Of a stretch of 19,194 nt of DNA, positions 1 through 8,090 are shown piece after piece. The stretch spans positions 1 through 19,194 of the forward strand of contig CAZHAJ010000018.1 of NCBI GenBank assembly GCA_964530215.1, written 5' to 3'. The translations under genes and the position numbers were made by a program. Numbering within the stretch: position 1 is the stretch's first letter; each line of letters opens with the position of its first letter. A model generated the notes under the pieces. It saw only the letters and a program-made list of their open reading frames with translations. It made no database searches and was not told the origin of the DNA. The stretch comes from JAAXTT01 sp964530215 (GTDB lineage Bacteria > Bacillota > Desulfotomaculia > Desulfotomaculales > Desulfocucumaceae).

Positions 1-703
1 CAAACACTCTTAGGAAGTTTGGGATGCCATAATCTTTGCTGCCAAAGCCATAGCCTATAGACTTAACCGTCATATCGGGTATGATCCCAAAGGAATCTGA
101 TAGGGTGGTTGCAAGGGCGGCACCGGTGGGAGTGGTTAACTCCCCTGTAACGTTGATATTTCTTAAGGGTACTCCCATAAGGAGTTCTGCGGTAGCCGGT
201 GCGGGCACCGGCAGGATTCCATGACGGCATTTTATCTGTCCGCTTCCCGTGGGTATTGGAGAGCAGACAACTTTGTTGATCTTTAAATATTCCAGTGCCA
301 GCACAGTGCCAACTATATCCAAAATGGAGTCCACTGCTCCCACTTCATGAAAGTGAACTTTTTCTGTTGGTACTCCGTGTATTTTCCCTTCGGCGACGGC
401 AAGATTATTAAAAATGTCAATAGCCATTTCTTGGGTTTTAGAAATAAAACCGCTGTCGGCAATGATTTTCTTGATGTGGGCAAAGCTCCTATGGGGTTGT
501 TTTTTTTCTTCAACATCTATTTGCAATCTTGTCCCGGTGATTCCGTGACTATTTGTAGGGATAGCTTGCAAGCTCCATCCGGACACTGGTAGTTTTGATA
601 ATTTCATTTTTAACCAATCTAGATCAGTGCCTGCATCCACCAAGGCGCCAAGAAGCATATCGCCACTGATCCCGGAAAAGCAGTCCAAATAAAGCGTTTT
701 CAT
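1..703 (-). CDS. larC: LarC, nickel-pincer cofactor biosynthesis protein (N-terminal part, cut by window edge)
   Basis: LarC inserts nickel into the pyridinium dithiocarboxylate nucleotide to complete the nickel-pincer cofactor of lactate racemase and related enzymes. The first 234 residues are visible and in frame to the window edge; the C-terminal part lies outside. Family marks are the N-terminal MKTLYLDCFSGISGD, the block HFHEVGAVDSILDIVG (residues 117-132), and the HGILPVPAPAT stretch near residue 161. The ATG at 703 follows an AGGAGG ribosome site. In some bacteria larC is read through a programmed frameshift between two halves; that zone is not in the window, so intactness cannot be judged. 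No larA or larB is seen. The gene has its own promoter, 28 nt upstream of the start. Family assignment is firm. Confidence 0.93.
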   Translation of the reverse strand, partial: MKTLYLDCFSGISGDMLLGALVDAGTDLDWLKMKLSKLPVSGWSLQAIPTNSHGITGTRLQIDVEEKKQPHRSFAHIKKIIADSGFISKTQEMAIDIFNNLAVAEGKIHGVPTEKVHFHEVGAVDSILDIVGTVLALEYLKINKVVCSPIPTGSGQIKCRHGILPVPAPATAELLMGVPLRNINVTGELTTPTGAALATTLSDSFGIIPDMTVKSIGYGFGSKDYGIPNFLRVF

Positions 704-731
704 AATATCCTCCTGGTTAATGTATGAAGAA

Positions 732-760
732 ATTTTATAACAGGGTATTTCTGCTGTCAA
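732..760 (-). promoter_or_regulatory. Predicted sigma-A promoter of larC
   Basis: On the minus strand TTGACA (760-755) is followed after 17 nt by TAAAAT (737-732), five of six matches to the -10 consensus, about 30 nt before the larC start codon. The element sits in the gap between yyaC and larC, so larC can be transcribed independently of yyaC. Inferred from consensus only. Confidence 0.6.
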
Positions 761-805
761 ACAGGAGAATTGTCGCCATTCAAAAGTTTTTATTAAGCTT
801 GAAGA

Positions 806-1369
806 CTAGGGTATAGATTTTAAAATGCCCCGGCTGATAACTTCGGATAATTTAAATACCGTATTTAATCGGGTGTTCTGAAGCACCATAAACTCTAGGA
901 AGCCGCCAACATTAACTATTCCTGTAATATGGATATCTCCCACCGGGGGTAAACTTTTTTTGACCCCTGCCCCAGGTTGAAGAGCACCCTCCCCGATACT
1001 TATTTTTCCGATATTTTCTAGATTCCCCAAACAGGCATCCACAGCGATAATAAAGGGATTGTAAAATCGTGACCTTATTTCATCCAGCTTGTCTGGCAGA
1101 TTGCAGGCATGTACCGGGTGTTCCAGTGTGCCGTAAATGTGAAAGCTACTTTGAGAGGACGCCTGTATTTTTGTTCCCACAAGGGGACCCAGGCAGTCGC
1201 CGGTGCTACGATCGGTACCGATACAGAGGAGTATTTTATCTTGCTGCACAGAGGAAGTACTGTCAGAAATTCTTTTATTCAAATCCCAGCCTATTTTATT
1301 TATTGCCAAGGGGTCATCACAGTGAATTCTTGTTTTGGCTGGGTATTTATATATACCGAGTTTATTCAT
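806..1369 (-). CDS. yyaC: YyaC family spore protein (DUF1256)
   Basis: YyaC proteins occur in endospore formers and structurally resemble the germination protease GPR; their substrate is not established. The family signature GTDRSTGD followed by LGPLVG is at residues 51-65, a second conserved block IAVDACLG is at 108-115, and a glycine-rich GALQPGAGVKK near 128. The 187-residue length is usual. The ATG at 1369 is preceded by AGGAGG with good spacing. It lies upstream of larC on the same strand with a 102-nt gap. Upstream, a weak forespore-type promoter match (ACATA, 16 nt, TATACTA on the minus strand, 1418-1391) is possible. In Bacillus subtilis yyaC lies in the same neighbourhood as rpsF-ssb-rpsR, as here. 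Confidence 0.9.
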   Translation of the reverse strand: MNKLGIYKYPAKTRIHCDDPLAINKIGWDLNKRISDSTSSVQQDKILLCIGTDRSTGDCLGPLVGTKIQASSQSSFHIYGTLEHPVHACNLPDKLDEIRSRFYNPFIIAVDACLGNLENIGKISIGEGALQPGAGVKKSLPPVGDIHITGIVNVGGFLEFMVLQNTRLNTVFKLSEVISRGILKSIP

Positions 1370-1555
1370 ATCAAACCTCCTGTAATTTATTAGTATATAT
1401 TTCCATAAATAGGTATGTTTAAACGGAAAGCGGGATTAAAAATATTATTAATACTTATGATTTTGTTAAGGGGGTATTACAAAGAGAAGGAAATTGCTTT
1501 TTAAAAGGAATGTATCTGCTCCCAAAAAGCATAGGCTTATAGGGGGTGGCAAAAT

Positions 1556-2635
1556 TTGCATAAATATAGAAATATAAACTCTGTTATTAAGGTGGTTGTG
1601 CTCTATGTGGGGGCTATAATAGGGGCGGGATTTGCCACCGGACAGGAGATATTGCAATTTTTTATTGTTTTCGGTCAAAGTAGTTTTAAGGGAGCCGTAT
1701 TGGCAGCGGTACTGTTCTGCTATTTAGGCGGAGTGGTAATGTATTTATCGGTAAAAAGGGGGACTCAGAGCTACCGGGATTTTTATCAGACTATTTTAGG
1801 TAAACTGCCGGCAAAATTTATGGATTACGCCAGTCTGATTATGCTATCCGGGGGTGTTTTGGTTATGTTGGCGGGAGGAGGGGCTGTTTTTTCTGAGCAT
1901 TTAGGATTATCACCTTTTCTGGGAACTTCCTTAACAGCCGGTATTTGCATCATCGTAATTTTATTGGGAAGTCAAGGGCTGATTTCTGCCAATATAATGC
2001 TGGTGCCGATAAAAACGATAGCTATATTTTTAATTTGCCTCACGATAATATTAATAACCAAAGCCCCTGATGACATAGGAAGGATAACCGAGCCTGTTTA
2101 TGGCACCAGGGTCAATTGGATTTGGGCAGCCATTTTGTATGTATCCTATAATCTGGTGGTGCCAATAGCGGTGTTGTCGTCATTTGGGCGCTCTTTCTCT
2201 CTAGTGCAAGGAGTTATAGGGGGAGTAGTGGGGGGGAGTTTGCTGGGTGCATTGGTTTTTTTAATGGTTTCTGCAGAGTTTCGTTATTATCCCCAAATCA
2301 TTGAATATCAGGTTCCCCTTCTTTTTGCAGCCGGAATATTAGGCTCATCTGTAAGGCTTTTTCTGGGTGTGCTGATTTGGTTAGCTATTTTAACCACTGC
2401 TATTGCTAACGTCCATGGTTTTGCCTCCAGGTTTGCCGAAAACGGAACCCCTCGTTATAGGCTGATGGGGATAGGTATTGTTTTGGCTTCATTGCCTTTT
2501 TCCAACTACGAGTTTTCTTTTCTGGTTAAAGTAATGTATCCGTTGTTTGGCTACGGGGGACTACTCATGCTGGTTTCCCTTATTATTATGCCGCCTCTGA
2601 AATATCTGAGAAGGATTTCAAAACAATCGGTATAA
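1556..2635 (+). CDS. YkvI family multi-pass membrane protein (transporter-like)
   Basis: A 359-residue protein with about ten hydrophobic helices. The N-terminal segment VGAIIGAGFATGQEILQFF (about residues 18-36) is the hallmark of the YkvI family, whose first helix resembles that of APC/LeuT-fold transporters (broken helix with GAGFATG). Substrate unknown; the family is usually annotated only as membrane protein. The start is TTG at 1556, six nt after an AGGGGGTGG ribosome site; no better ATG exists upstream in frame. It is divergent from yyaC across a 186-nt gap in which I see no convincing plus-strand sigma-A promoter. It probably leads a transcript with the downstream cvpA-like gene (54-nt gap). 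No truncation is seen. Confidence 0.82.
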   Translation: MHKYRNINSVIKVVVLYVGAIIGAGFATGQEILQFFIVFGQSSFKGAVLAAVLFCYLGGVVMYLSVKRGTQSYRDFYQTILGKLPAKFMDYASLIMLSGGVLVMLAGGGAVFSEHLGLSPFLGTSLTAGICIIVILLGSQGLISANIMLVPIKTIAIFLICLTIILITKAPDDIGRITEPVYGTRVNWIWAAILYVSYNLVVPIAVLSSFGRSFSLVQGVIGGVVGGSLLGALVFLMVSAEFRYYPQIIEYQVPLLFAAGILGSSVRLFLGVLIWLAILTTAIANVHGFASRFAENGTPRYRLMGIGIVLASLPFSNYEFSFLVKVMYPLFGYGGLLMLVSLIIMPPLKYLRRISKQSV

Positions 2636-2689
2636 TTAATAATTATAGATGTGCGGGAGGGAAATTCCCGGCAAAATGAGGTGTAGAGG

Positions 2690-3325
2690 TTGAATTGGTT
2701 AGATATTTTACTTGTTATAATAGTTGGCGGTTCTGTTCTTAAGGGATTGAGAACCGGTTTATTGGGAGGTCTTTCCGGGCTGCTGGGACTTTTGTTGGGT
2801 TTTGCCGCAGCCTTGAGGTTTTATAAACCTTTGGTGGATATGGTAAACTTAAAATGGGGAATTACCTCAAGTATTAGTGGGTGGCTACCTTCTAATCCTG
2901 ATGCGTCAAATACTATTAATGGCCTTTTGCCTGAAAAGCCGCTGGGATTGGTTGGAGAGCTGACAGATTCCCTGACCGAGGTAATTGCTTCAGGAATAAT
3001 AAGTATCGTCTGTTTTGTTTTAATTTTTGCACTGGTTTCTTGGGGAGTCAAAACTTTAGGAGCTTTATTGGGCACTATGGCAAAACTGTTCTTTCTAGGC
3101 CCGGTGGACCGAGTTGGCGGGGCGGTTTTGGGAGCTGTAAACGGTAGCATCTTGGCAACAATATTAGTGGGACTTTTAAGTTCAATGCAAATTCCGCTGT
3201 TATTTGCCGGAAGCAATCATAAAGGGGAATTTATTGCTTTGGCGCTTCAAAAATCAGTGTTGGTTCCCTTTTTTATAGATATACTTGTTATTTTGAATGT
3301 CAAGTTCCCGGGGTGGGGAGGATAA
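2690..3325 (+). CDS. CvpA family membrane protein
   Basis: A 211-residue integral membrane protein of the CvpA family (PF02674). Family features are the opening MNWLDILLVIIVGGSVLKG, a glycine/leucine-rich second helix (GGLSGLLGLLLGF) and GPVDRVGGAVLGAVNGS at about residues 137-153, the conserved region leading into the last helices. In Escherichia coli CvpA is needed for colicin V production and influences envelope and purine phenotypes; the molecular role in Firmicutes is unclear. The chosen start is TTG at 2690, preceded by GAGGTGTAGAGG; no ATG fits. The stop is 31 nt before the aminopeptidase start, which suggests co-transcription. Confidence 0.85.
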   Translation: MNWLDILLVIIVGGSVLKGLRTGLLGGLSGLLGLLLGFAAALRFYKPLVDMVNLKWGITSSISGWLPSNPDASNTINGLLPEKPLGLVGELTDSLTEVIASGIISIVCFVLIFALVSWGVKTLGALLGTMAKLFFLGPVDRVGGAVLGAVNGSILATILVGLLSSMQIPLLFAGSNHKGEFIALALQKSVLVPFFIDILVILNVKFPGWGG

Positions 3326-3356
3326 TTTTATATTAATGGACTAAGGAGGCTTAATA

Positions 3357-4763
3357 ATGCCGATTCTTAAATTTGATCCGCAAAATGAAAAGCATTCTAT
3401 TTTAGTGTGGGACAAGATTTCTGAAAGTGAAAATAAAGAGGTCATCTCTTTTAGCCGGGGCTATATGGACTTTCTGGATCAGGGTAAAACTGAGCGGGAA
3501 GCGGTGGAAATTGCCGTTAAAATTGCTAAAGATAACGGCTTTAGTGATCTTGCTGAAAAAAAGGAGTTAAAAGCGGGAGATAAAGTATTTTTTGTAAACA
3601 GAGATAAAGCCATAGTATTAGCAGTTTTAGGGAAGAAGCCCTTGGAAGCGGGGATCAATTTAGTGGGTGCCCATATTGATTCTCCCAGGTTGGATATTAA
3701 GCCCGAGCCGATATATGAAGACGGCTATTTGGCTTTGTTTAAAACCCATTATTATGGGGGCATCAAAAAGTATCACTGGGTGGGTATTCCCTTAGCGCTT
3801 CATGGAGTGGTGGTTAGAAAGGATGGCTCTAAGGTAAAGTTGAAAATTGGTGAAAATCCGGGCGATCCGGTGTTTACCATTACAGATTTACTTCCCCATC
3901 TAGCTAAAGACCAAATGGAAAAAAAGATGTCCGAAGGGATTGTAGGAGAAGCTCTTAATCTGTTGGTGGGAGGAATACCGGTTGCGGATCAGGAGGTTAA
4001 TCAAAGGATTAAAAGGGCGGTAATAAATTACTTGCAGGAAAATTTCGGGATTATTGAAGAAGACTTGATAAGTGCAGAGCTTCAGGCTGTTCCGGCTTGG
4101 ACAGCCAGGGATGTGGGTTTTGATCGAGGACAAATCGCTGCTTATGGGCAAGACGATCGGGTTTGTGCGTACACCGCATTAAGAGCTCTTATGGATATAG
4201 AGGAGCCGGAAAAAACTTCAGTGGTGCTTTTGGCGGATAAGGAAGAGGTAGGCAGCACGGGAAATACCGGCATGCAGTCTTTCTTTTTGGAAGATTTTGT
4301 GGCAGAGCTTATTGAGCGTCGGGAGAAAAGTTACAGTGATTTGCTGTTGCGGAGATGTCTGTCAGCATCCAGTGCCCTTTCCGCTGATGTTAACGCTGCG
4401 GTGGATCCCAACTATGAAGAGGTAATGGATAAGTTAAACGCTGCAAGACTGGGTCGTGGAGTGGTATTGACCAAATATACAGGCAGCAGGGGGAAAAGCG
4501 GCTCCAATGAGGCAGGTGCGGAATATACCGCCAAAATAAGAGAAATATTTGATGGGGAAAATATTTATTGGCAGACCGGAGAATTGGGCAAAGTAGATCA
4601 AGGCGGTGGCGGTACCATTGCTTACTTATTAGCTGCCTTTAATATCGATGTGGTGGATTGCGGAGTTGCATTGTTGGGTATGCACTCTACCTTTGAAGTT
4701 GCCAGCAAAGTTGATATATACATGGCTTATAAGGCATATAAAGCCTTTTTGCAGAGGGCATAA
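3357..4763 (+). CDS. M18 family aminopeptidase
   Basis: A 468-residue cytoplasmic metallo-aminopeptidase of MEROPS family M18, which releases N-terminal residues from peptides using two metal ions (zinc or cobalt in the family). Expected metal and catalytic blocks appear in order: GAHIDSPRLD (His106), GQDDR (Asp266), DKEEVGSTG (Glu296/297), LSADVN (Asp344) and GMHSTFE (His443). GSRGKSGSNEAGAEY near residue 376 is also typical. The ATG at 3357 has an AAGGAGG site eight nt upstream. It ends 58 nt before the DUF951 gene. Exact substrate preference (aspartyl versus general) cannot be read from the sequence; the long bacterial subgroup is often named probable M18 aminopeptidase 1. Confidence 0.93.
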   Translation: MPILKFDPQNEKHSILVWDKISESENKEVISFSRGYMDFLDQGKTEREAVEIAVKIAKDNGFSDLAEKKELKAGDKVFFVNRDKAIVLAVLGKKPLEAGINLVGAHIDSPRLDIKPEPIYEDGYLALFKTHYYGGIKKYHWVGIPLALHGVVVRKDGSKVKLKIGENPGDPVFTITDLLPHLAKDQMEKKMSEGIVGEALNLLVGGIPVADQEVNQRIKRAVINYLQENFGIIEEDLISAELQAVPAWTARDVGFDRGQIAAYGQDDRVCAYTALRALMDIEEPEKTSVVLLADKEEVGSTGNTGMQSFFLEDFVAELIERREKSYSDLLLRRCLSASSALSADVNAAVDPNYEEVMDKLNAARLGRGVVLTKYTGSRGKSGSNEAGAEYTAKIREIFDGENIYWQTGELGKVDQGGGGTIAYLLAAFNIDVVDCGVALLGMHSTFEVASKVDIYMAYKAYKAFLQRA

Positions 4764-4821
4764 TACAATAATCAATAAGTCCAGAACTATTGCTCCGGAA
4801 GGGGTATGCGGAGGTTTTTCT

Positions 4822-5016
4822 ATGGTCCAACTGGTTAAATATCAGGTTGGTGATATTGTTCAAATGAGAAAAGCACACCCATGTGGTGGTGATACATGGG
4901 AAGTAATGAGGACAGGTGTTGATTTCAGAATAAAATGCCTAAAATGTCAAAGGGTTTTAATGATTCCCAGACCAAAGTTTGAAAAAAGCGTCAAAAACAT
5001 GGTAACCAAAAAATGA
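4822..5016 (+). CDS. DUF951 family small protein (YyzM-like)
   Basis: A 64-residue protein of the DUF951 family, unknown in function. The pattern KYQVGDIVQMRKAHPCGG followed by W-E-V-R-T-G-D and CLKCQRVLMIPR is diagnostic. Three cysteines (21, 39, 42) in a CGG...CxxC arrangement resemble a zinc ribbon missing one ligand, and the basic N-terminal beta-rich half suggests nucleic-acid binding; both are inferences. The ATG at 4822 was chosen because GGAGG lies seven nt upstream; longer in-frame starts would read back into the aminopeptidase gene. In Bacillus the homologue also lies just before rpsF. The next gene has its own promoter starting 24 nt downstream. Confidence 0.88.
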   Translation: MVQLVKYQVGDIVQMRKAHPCGGDTWEVMRTGVDFRIKCLKCQRVLMIPRPKFEKSVKNMVTKK

Positions 5017-5040
5017 CGAAAACTTGTCAGGGGTATGCTG

Positions 5041-5069
5041 TTGCGTATATTTTGTTTATATGCTACAAT
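5041..5069 (+). promoter_or_regulatory. Predicted promoter of the rpsF-ssb-rpsR operon
   Basis: TTGCGT (5041-5046), a 17-nt spacer and TGCTACAAT, an extended -10 with TACAAT at 5064-5069. Transcription would begin near 5076, leaving a leader of about 80 nt that contains the RNA structure described next. The -35 match is only partial. Confidence 0.55.
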
Positions 5070-5103
5070 TTTATAGTCAAAATTTAGAATGTTTTAGCGT
5101 ATT

Positions 5104-5150
5104 CCCCCCGCTCTACTTGCGTGGTAGGGCCATGGTCCGAGGGGAGGAGG
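5104..5150 (+). promoter_or_regulatory. Probable S6:S18-binding leader RNA controlling rpsF
   Basis: Bases 5110-5116 (GCTCTAC) pair with 5124-5130 (GTAGGGC, one G-U) around a 7-nt loop. An outer stem pairs the C-run at 5104-5109 with GGGG at 5141-5144. The 3' side between the two stems is unpaired and holds CCGA at 5137-5140. A hairpin flanked by an asymmetric internal loop with a conserved CCG is the known shape of the leader bound by the S6:S18 complex, which mimics their 16S rRNA site. The outer stem runs into the AGGAGG ribosome site of rpsF (5145-5150), so binding could block translation. Seen: pairing and CCG; regulation is inferred from the family. Confidence 0.65.
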
Positions 5151-5158
5151 TGAAGAGG

Positions 5159-5446
5159 GTGCGCAAATACGAAACCATTTTTATTCTTCGTCCTGATTTG
5201 GAAGAAGATAAGATAACAGAGATGGTGGAAAAATTTAAGTCGTTGGTTGAAAAAAGCGGTGGAGAAATTACCAAGCTGGACAACTGGGGTAAAAGAAGAC
5301 TGTCATATGAAATTAACCACATCAAAGAAGGTTTTTATGTGGTGGCCAAGTTTAATTCAGAGTCTGAAGTAACCAACGAAATTGACAGGATTTTTAAAAT
5401 ATCTGACAATGTTATCCGTCATATAATCGTCAGGGAAGATGAATAA
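5159..5446 (+). CDS. rpsF: Small ribosomal subunit protein bS6
   Basis: Ribosomal protein S6 of the 30S platform, which binds 16S rRNA as a partner of S18. The 95-residue product starts MRKYETIFILRPDLEE, contains the conserved NWGKRRLSYEINHIKEGFYV (about residues 42-61) and ends IRHIIVREDE. The start chosen is GTG at 5159, eight nt after AGGAGG; upstream in-frame GTG and ATG codons would add a non-conserved stretch overlapping the leader structure. It is first in the rpsF-ssb-rpsR operon, 39 nt before ssb. Confidence 0.95.
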   Translation: MRKYETIFILRPDLEEDKITEMVEKFKSLVEKSGGEITKLDNWGKRRLSYEINHIKEGFYVVAKFNSESEVTNEIDRIFKISDNVIRHIIVREDE

Positions 5447-5485
5447 GGATCTTGCCGTTTACAGAAATCGTCAAGGCGGTGCTTT

Positions 5486-5917
5486 ATGTATAATAAGATC
5501 ATTCTAATAGGTCGCTTAACTGCGGATCCGGAGATGAGATATACTCCGGCCGGTCTTCCGGTGGCCAGTTTTACACTGGCGGTAAATAGAACCTTTAGCA
5601 ATAAGCAAGGGGAGCGGGAGACCGACTTTATTGACATCATCGTGTGGAGAGGCCTGGCGGAGACATGCGCCAACAATCTAAAAAAAGGTTTTATGGTGGC
5701 AGTGGATGGAAGGCTTCAAATAAGATCTTATGATGACAAGCAAGGCATTCGTCGTAAAGCTGCTGAAGTAGTTGCAGAAAACGTGCGCTTTCTGGATCGT
5801 GGCAGAGAGTCTAATTTCCAGTCCCACAACAGCCAGGATCAAGGGCAACAGCAAAATCGTACCAATGAAGATCAATTTAGTGAAGTGCCTTTTACAGAAG
5901 ACGATTTGCCATTTTAG
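5486..5917 (+). CDS. ssb: Single-stranded DNA-binding protein
   Basis: Tetrameric SSB that coats single-stranded DNA at forks and recruits partner enzymes. The OB-fold occupies about residues 1-105 with the typical MYNKIILIGRLTADPEMRYT start, DFIDIIVWRGLAE and GRLQIRSYDDKQGIRRKAAEVVAENV. A flexible Gln/Asn-rich linker follows, then the acidic tail ending DDLPF, the conserved protein-interaction tip. The 143-residue length is slightly short because the linker is short. The ATG at 5486 follows AAGGCGG. Lying between rpsF and rpsR is the standard Firmicute arrangement. Confidence 0.96.
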   Translation: MYNKIILIGRLTADPEMRYTPAGLPVASFTLAVNRTFSNKQGERETDFIDIIVWRGLAETCANNLKKGFMVAVDGRLQIRSYDDKQGIRRKAAEVVAENVRFLDRGRESNFQSHNSQDQGQQQNRTNEDQFSEVPFTEDDLPF

Positions 5918-5959
5918 TAAAGCCGTTTGTCCAGGCGTAGTTATCGAGGAGGAGTTTTA

Positions 5960-6193
5960 ATGTTAAAGCGTGAACGAGGACGCAGGGGCAAAAAAAGAGT
6001 CTGCGCCTTCTGTGTTGATAAAGCGGAGAGTATAGACTATAAAGATGTTCCCCGCCTCAAGAAGTTTCTTACCGAGAGATCGAAAATCCTGCCCCGCAGG
6101 ATTTCAGGGAACTGTGCCCGGCATCAACGTATGTTGACAACAGCGATAAAAAGAGCGAGGATAATCGCCCTAATTCCGTTTTCATCCGACTAA
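5960..6193 (+). CDS. rpsR: Small ribosomal subunit protein bS18, zinc-ribbon (C+) type
   Basis: Ribosomal protein S18, partner of S6 in the 30S subunit. The 77-residue product has the conserved core YKDVPRLKKFLTERSKILPRR and GNCARHQR. It retains Cys15, Cys18, Cys52 and His55 (CxxC...CxxH), so it is the form that can bind zinc; many bacteria also carry a cysteine-free copy induced under zinc starvation. The ATG at 5960 follows GAGGAGGAG. An upstream in-frame start would add an unconserved leader. A strong terminator begins two bases after the stop. Confidence 0.95.
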   Translation: MLKRERGRRGKKRVCAFCVDKAESIDYKDVPRLKKFLTERSKILPRRISGNCARHQRMLTTAIKRARIIALIPFSSD

Positions 6194-6194
6194 C

Positions 6195-6227
6195 ATAGAG
6201 GGAACTTTGGTTCCCTCTATTATTTTA
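6195..6227 (+). terminator. Rho-independent terminator of the rpsF operon
   Basis: A perfect 11-bp stem, ATAGAGGGAAC with GTTCCCTCTAT, closes a TTTG loop and is followed by TATTTTAATTTT. It separates the rpsF-ssb-rpsR unit from the mazG-like/yybS unit. Confidence 0.88.
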
Positions 6228-6335
6228 ATTTTGAATAATAGAGGCAATAAATAACTGCTTTAGATGGGAAGGAAAAAGGATTTTACCTGAAGAATACTGT
6301 GAATACCGTAATGTTAATTAAAGCGGAGGTAATTT

Positions 6336-6650
6336 ATGTTTTCCGGTTCCGGCACTGATTTTGCAAAAAACATTAAGGTTATAGAATGGCTGAAAGCAGA
6401 TATTTTAACCTCACTATCGGTTTTATATAAAAGCATACTAAAGGGCAGTGAGGAAAAGCTTATTGATGCCCTAGCCGGCATAATTGTTTCTACATATGTT
6501 TTGGGACGCAGACTGGGCTTAACCTTTTCCAAAATAGATGTGGCGGTGGAATCCAAATTAAGGCAGGGCGTAGAGGAGTCCCATGAGGTTGAAAAATGGT
6601 TTGGAGATTTGACAATGCTATTGACTTATCTTGTGGACAGGAAGAGGTGA
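6336..6650 (+). CDS. MazG-like family protein
   Basis: A 104-residue all-helical protein resembling the MazG-like family (PF12643), distantly related to MazG-type nucleotide pyrophosphohydrolases. The C-terminal pattern KLRQGVEESHEVEKWFGDL (about residues 74-92) matches the family motif of spaced acidic residues plus W-F/Y-G-D. Nucleotide hydrolysis is known for true MazG, not demonstrated for this small group. The ATG at 6336 has CGGAGGT five nt upstream. The stop codon is four nt before the yybS start, so translation is likely coupled. The 142-nt gap upstream holds the rpsR terminator; I see no strong promoter there. Confidence 0.75.
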   Translation: MFSGSGTDFAKNIKVIEWLKADILTSLSVLYKSILKGSEEKLIDALAGIIVSTYVLGRRLGLTFSKIDVAVESKLRQGVEESHEVEKWFGDLTMLLTYLVDRKR

Positions 6651-6654
6651 TTTC

Positions 6655-7647
6655 TTGTCCTTGTTGAATGAATCCCCTAAAAAGGACTTTATTACCTTTA
6701 ATATCATTATTCTGTTGTCAGCCATCCTTTGGTTGATGTTTCCGATATTTTCTCTGATTGCACTAGCGGTGATTCCAATTTTATTGGCACTATTGGTCTA
6801 CAGGCAGGATTCCAGATATGGATTGGGATCTTTAATGTTGATCATAATTGTTTTATCGCTGTTAACGGGACAGCCACATTTTGCATTGCTTTTGGTTTTG
6901 CAAACGGGACCTATGGGAATCTTAGTGGGACTGCTTTTTAAAAATAAGGTTTCTTGGGGAAAAGCTTTGGCAACGGTAATCATTTTCTCAATGATTGGTC
7001 CTGTGGGCATGTACCTAACGGACTTTTTTTCCACCGGAAACAGCCCTTTTGAGCTAAGCGAGGAATCCTTAGAGATATACCGCCAAGGAATTAAAGAAAT
7101 CGAGCAAACTCTACCTGCCGGTATAGGCAGGGCTTCCGGTGAAAGCTTGGACACTATCGGCAGGCAGTTTGAGGGGGCATTGCCGATTTTGTCAATGGCA
7201 TCAGCTTTTATCTGGTTTATGTTTTTAAGTGCTTTTTCATTTTTTATCACAAGAGGCTTAATTGTACGAATGGGTCATAATGTGCCGGCTGCAATTCCCT
7301 TTAGGTTTTGGAAGCTCCCCTGGTATTCTGTCTGGGGTGTTATAGCAAGCTTGGCTATGATGCTGATTGGGGAGCAACTGGGTTTGTCCGGGTTAGTGTC
7401 TTTGGGTAAAGTCCTTTTATGGGTGAATGGTTTTATCTTTGCTATTATGGGCATTTCTGTTTTTACTTTTTTTATAAATCTGCTTAAATTGCACTGGGCT
7501 TTTAAAGTTTTTATATTAATTATAATGTTAATATTTTTACCTAATATGATGGTTGTGATGGCTTTTATTGGGGTAGTTGATTCTGTGTGGAATATTCGCC
7601 GATTCACTAGCGGAACACGAAAACCGGAGGAGGACGATATAAAGTGA
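6655..7647 (+). CDS. yybS: YybS family (DUF2232) multi-pass membrane protein
   Basis: A 330-residue membrane protein of the DUF2232 family with roughly eight hydrophobic helices and one polar loop (about residues 125-180). Function is unknown; homologues sit beside rplI and dnaB across Firmicutes. The TTG at 6655 was chosen because GAGGTG lies five nt before it; an earlier TTG at 6631 lies inside the preceding gene and lacks a ribosome site. The stop TGA overlaps the rplI GTG by four nt (GTGA). In many relatives gdpP separates yybS from rplI, but not here. Confidence 0.85.
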   Translation: MSLLNESPKKDFITFNIIILLSAILWLMFPIFSLIALAVIPILLALLVYRQDSRYGLGSLMLIIIVLSLLTGQPHFALLLVLQTGPMGILVGLLFKNKVSWGKALATVIIFSMIGPVGMYLTDFFSTGNSPFELSEESLEIYRQGIKEIEQTLPAGIGRASGESLDTIGRQFEGALPILSMASAFIWFMFLSAFSFFITRGLIVRMGHNVPAAIPFRFWKLPWYSVWGVIASLAMMLIGEQLGLSGLVSLGKVLLWVNGFIFAIMGISVFTFFINLLKLHWAFKVFILIIMLIFLPNMMVVMAFIGVVDSVWNIRRFTSGTRKPEEDDIK

Positions 7648-8090
7648 AAGTGGTTCTTCTAGATGATGTGAAAGGACAAGGCAAGAAAGGTGAAGTGGTT
7701 GATGTTGCTGAGGGTTATGCCAGAAACTATTTGTTTCCTAAAAAACTGGCGGTAGAGGCTACACCCGGCAAATTAAAGGAAATTTCACAGCAAAAGGCTG
7801 CCTTTGACAGACAGAAGCAGAAGGAATTAGAAGATGCTAAAGTTCTTTCGGAAAAGATGAAGGGTATGCGGGTAAATATTGAAGCAAAAGTAGGAGAGGG
7901 CGGCAAACTTTTCGGAGCCATAGGGAATAAAGATATTTCAGATTGTTTGTCAAAACAGCATAACTTAAAGATAGATAAAAAGAAAATAATTTTAAAGGAA
8001 CCCATTAAAAACCTGGGGGAGCACCAAGTAACTGTTAAGCTGCATCCGGAAGTAAAAAATGCCATTACTGTTGTTGTAGAGGCTATTTAG
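7644..8090 (+). CDS. rplI: Large ribosomal subunit protein bL9
   Basis: Ribosomal protein L9 of the 50S subunit, which limits frameshifting and bypassing. The 148-residue product begins MKVVLLDDVKGQGKKGEVVDV and AEGYARNYLFPKKLA, the N-terminal rRNA-binding domain, followed by a long charged helix (about residues 42-78) and the C-terminal domain with GGKLFGAIGNKDI. The GTG at 7644 overlaps the yybS stop by four nt, and GGAGGAGGA lies about 10 nt upstream. The gap to lonC is 77 nt. Confidence 0.96.
   Translation: MKVVLLDDVKGQGKKGEVVDVAEGYARNYLFPKKLAVEATPGKLKEISQQKAAFDRQKQKELEDAKVLSEKMKGMRVNIEAKVGEGGKLFGAIGNKDISDCLSKQHNLKIDKKKIILKEPIKNLGEHQVTVKLHPEVKNAITVVVEAI

Noticed and set aside
1069..1422. 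Plus-strand open frames across yyaC
   Set aside because: They lie opposite a conserved gene, have no ribosome sites and show no family motifs.
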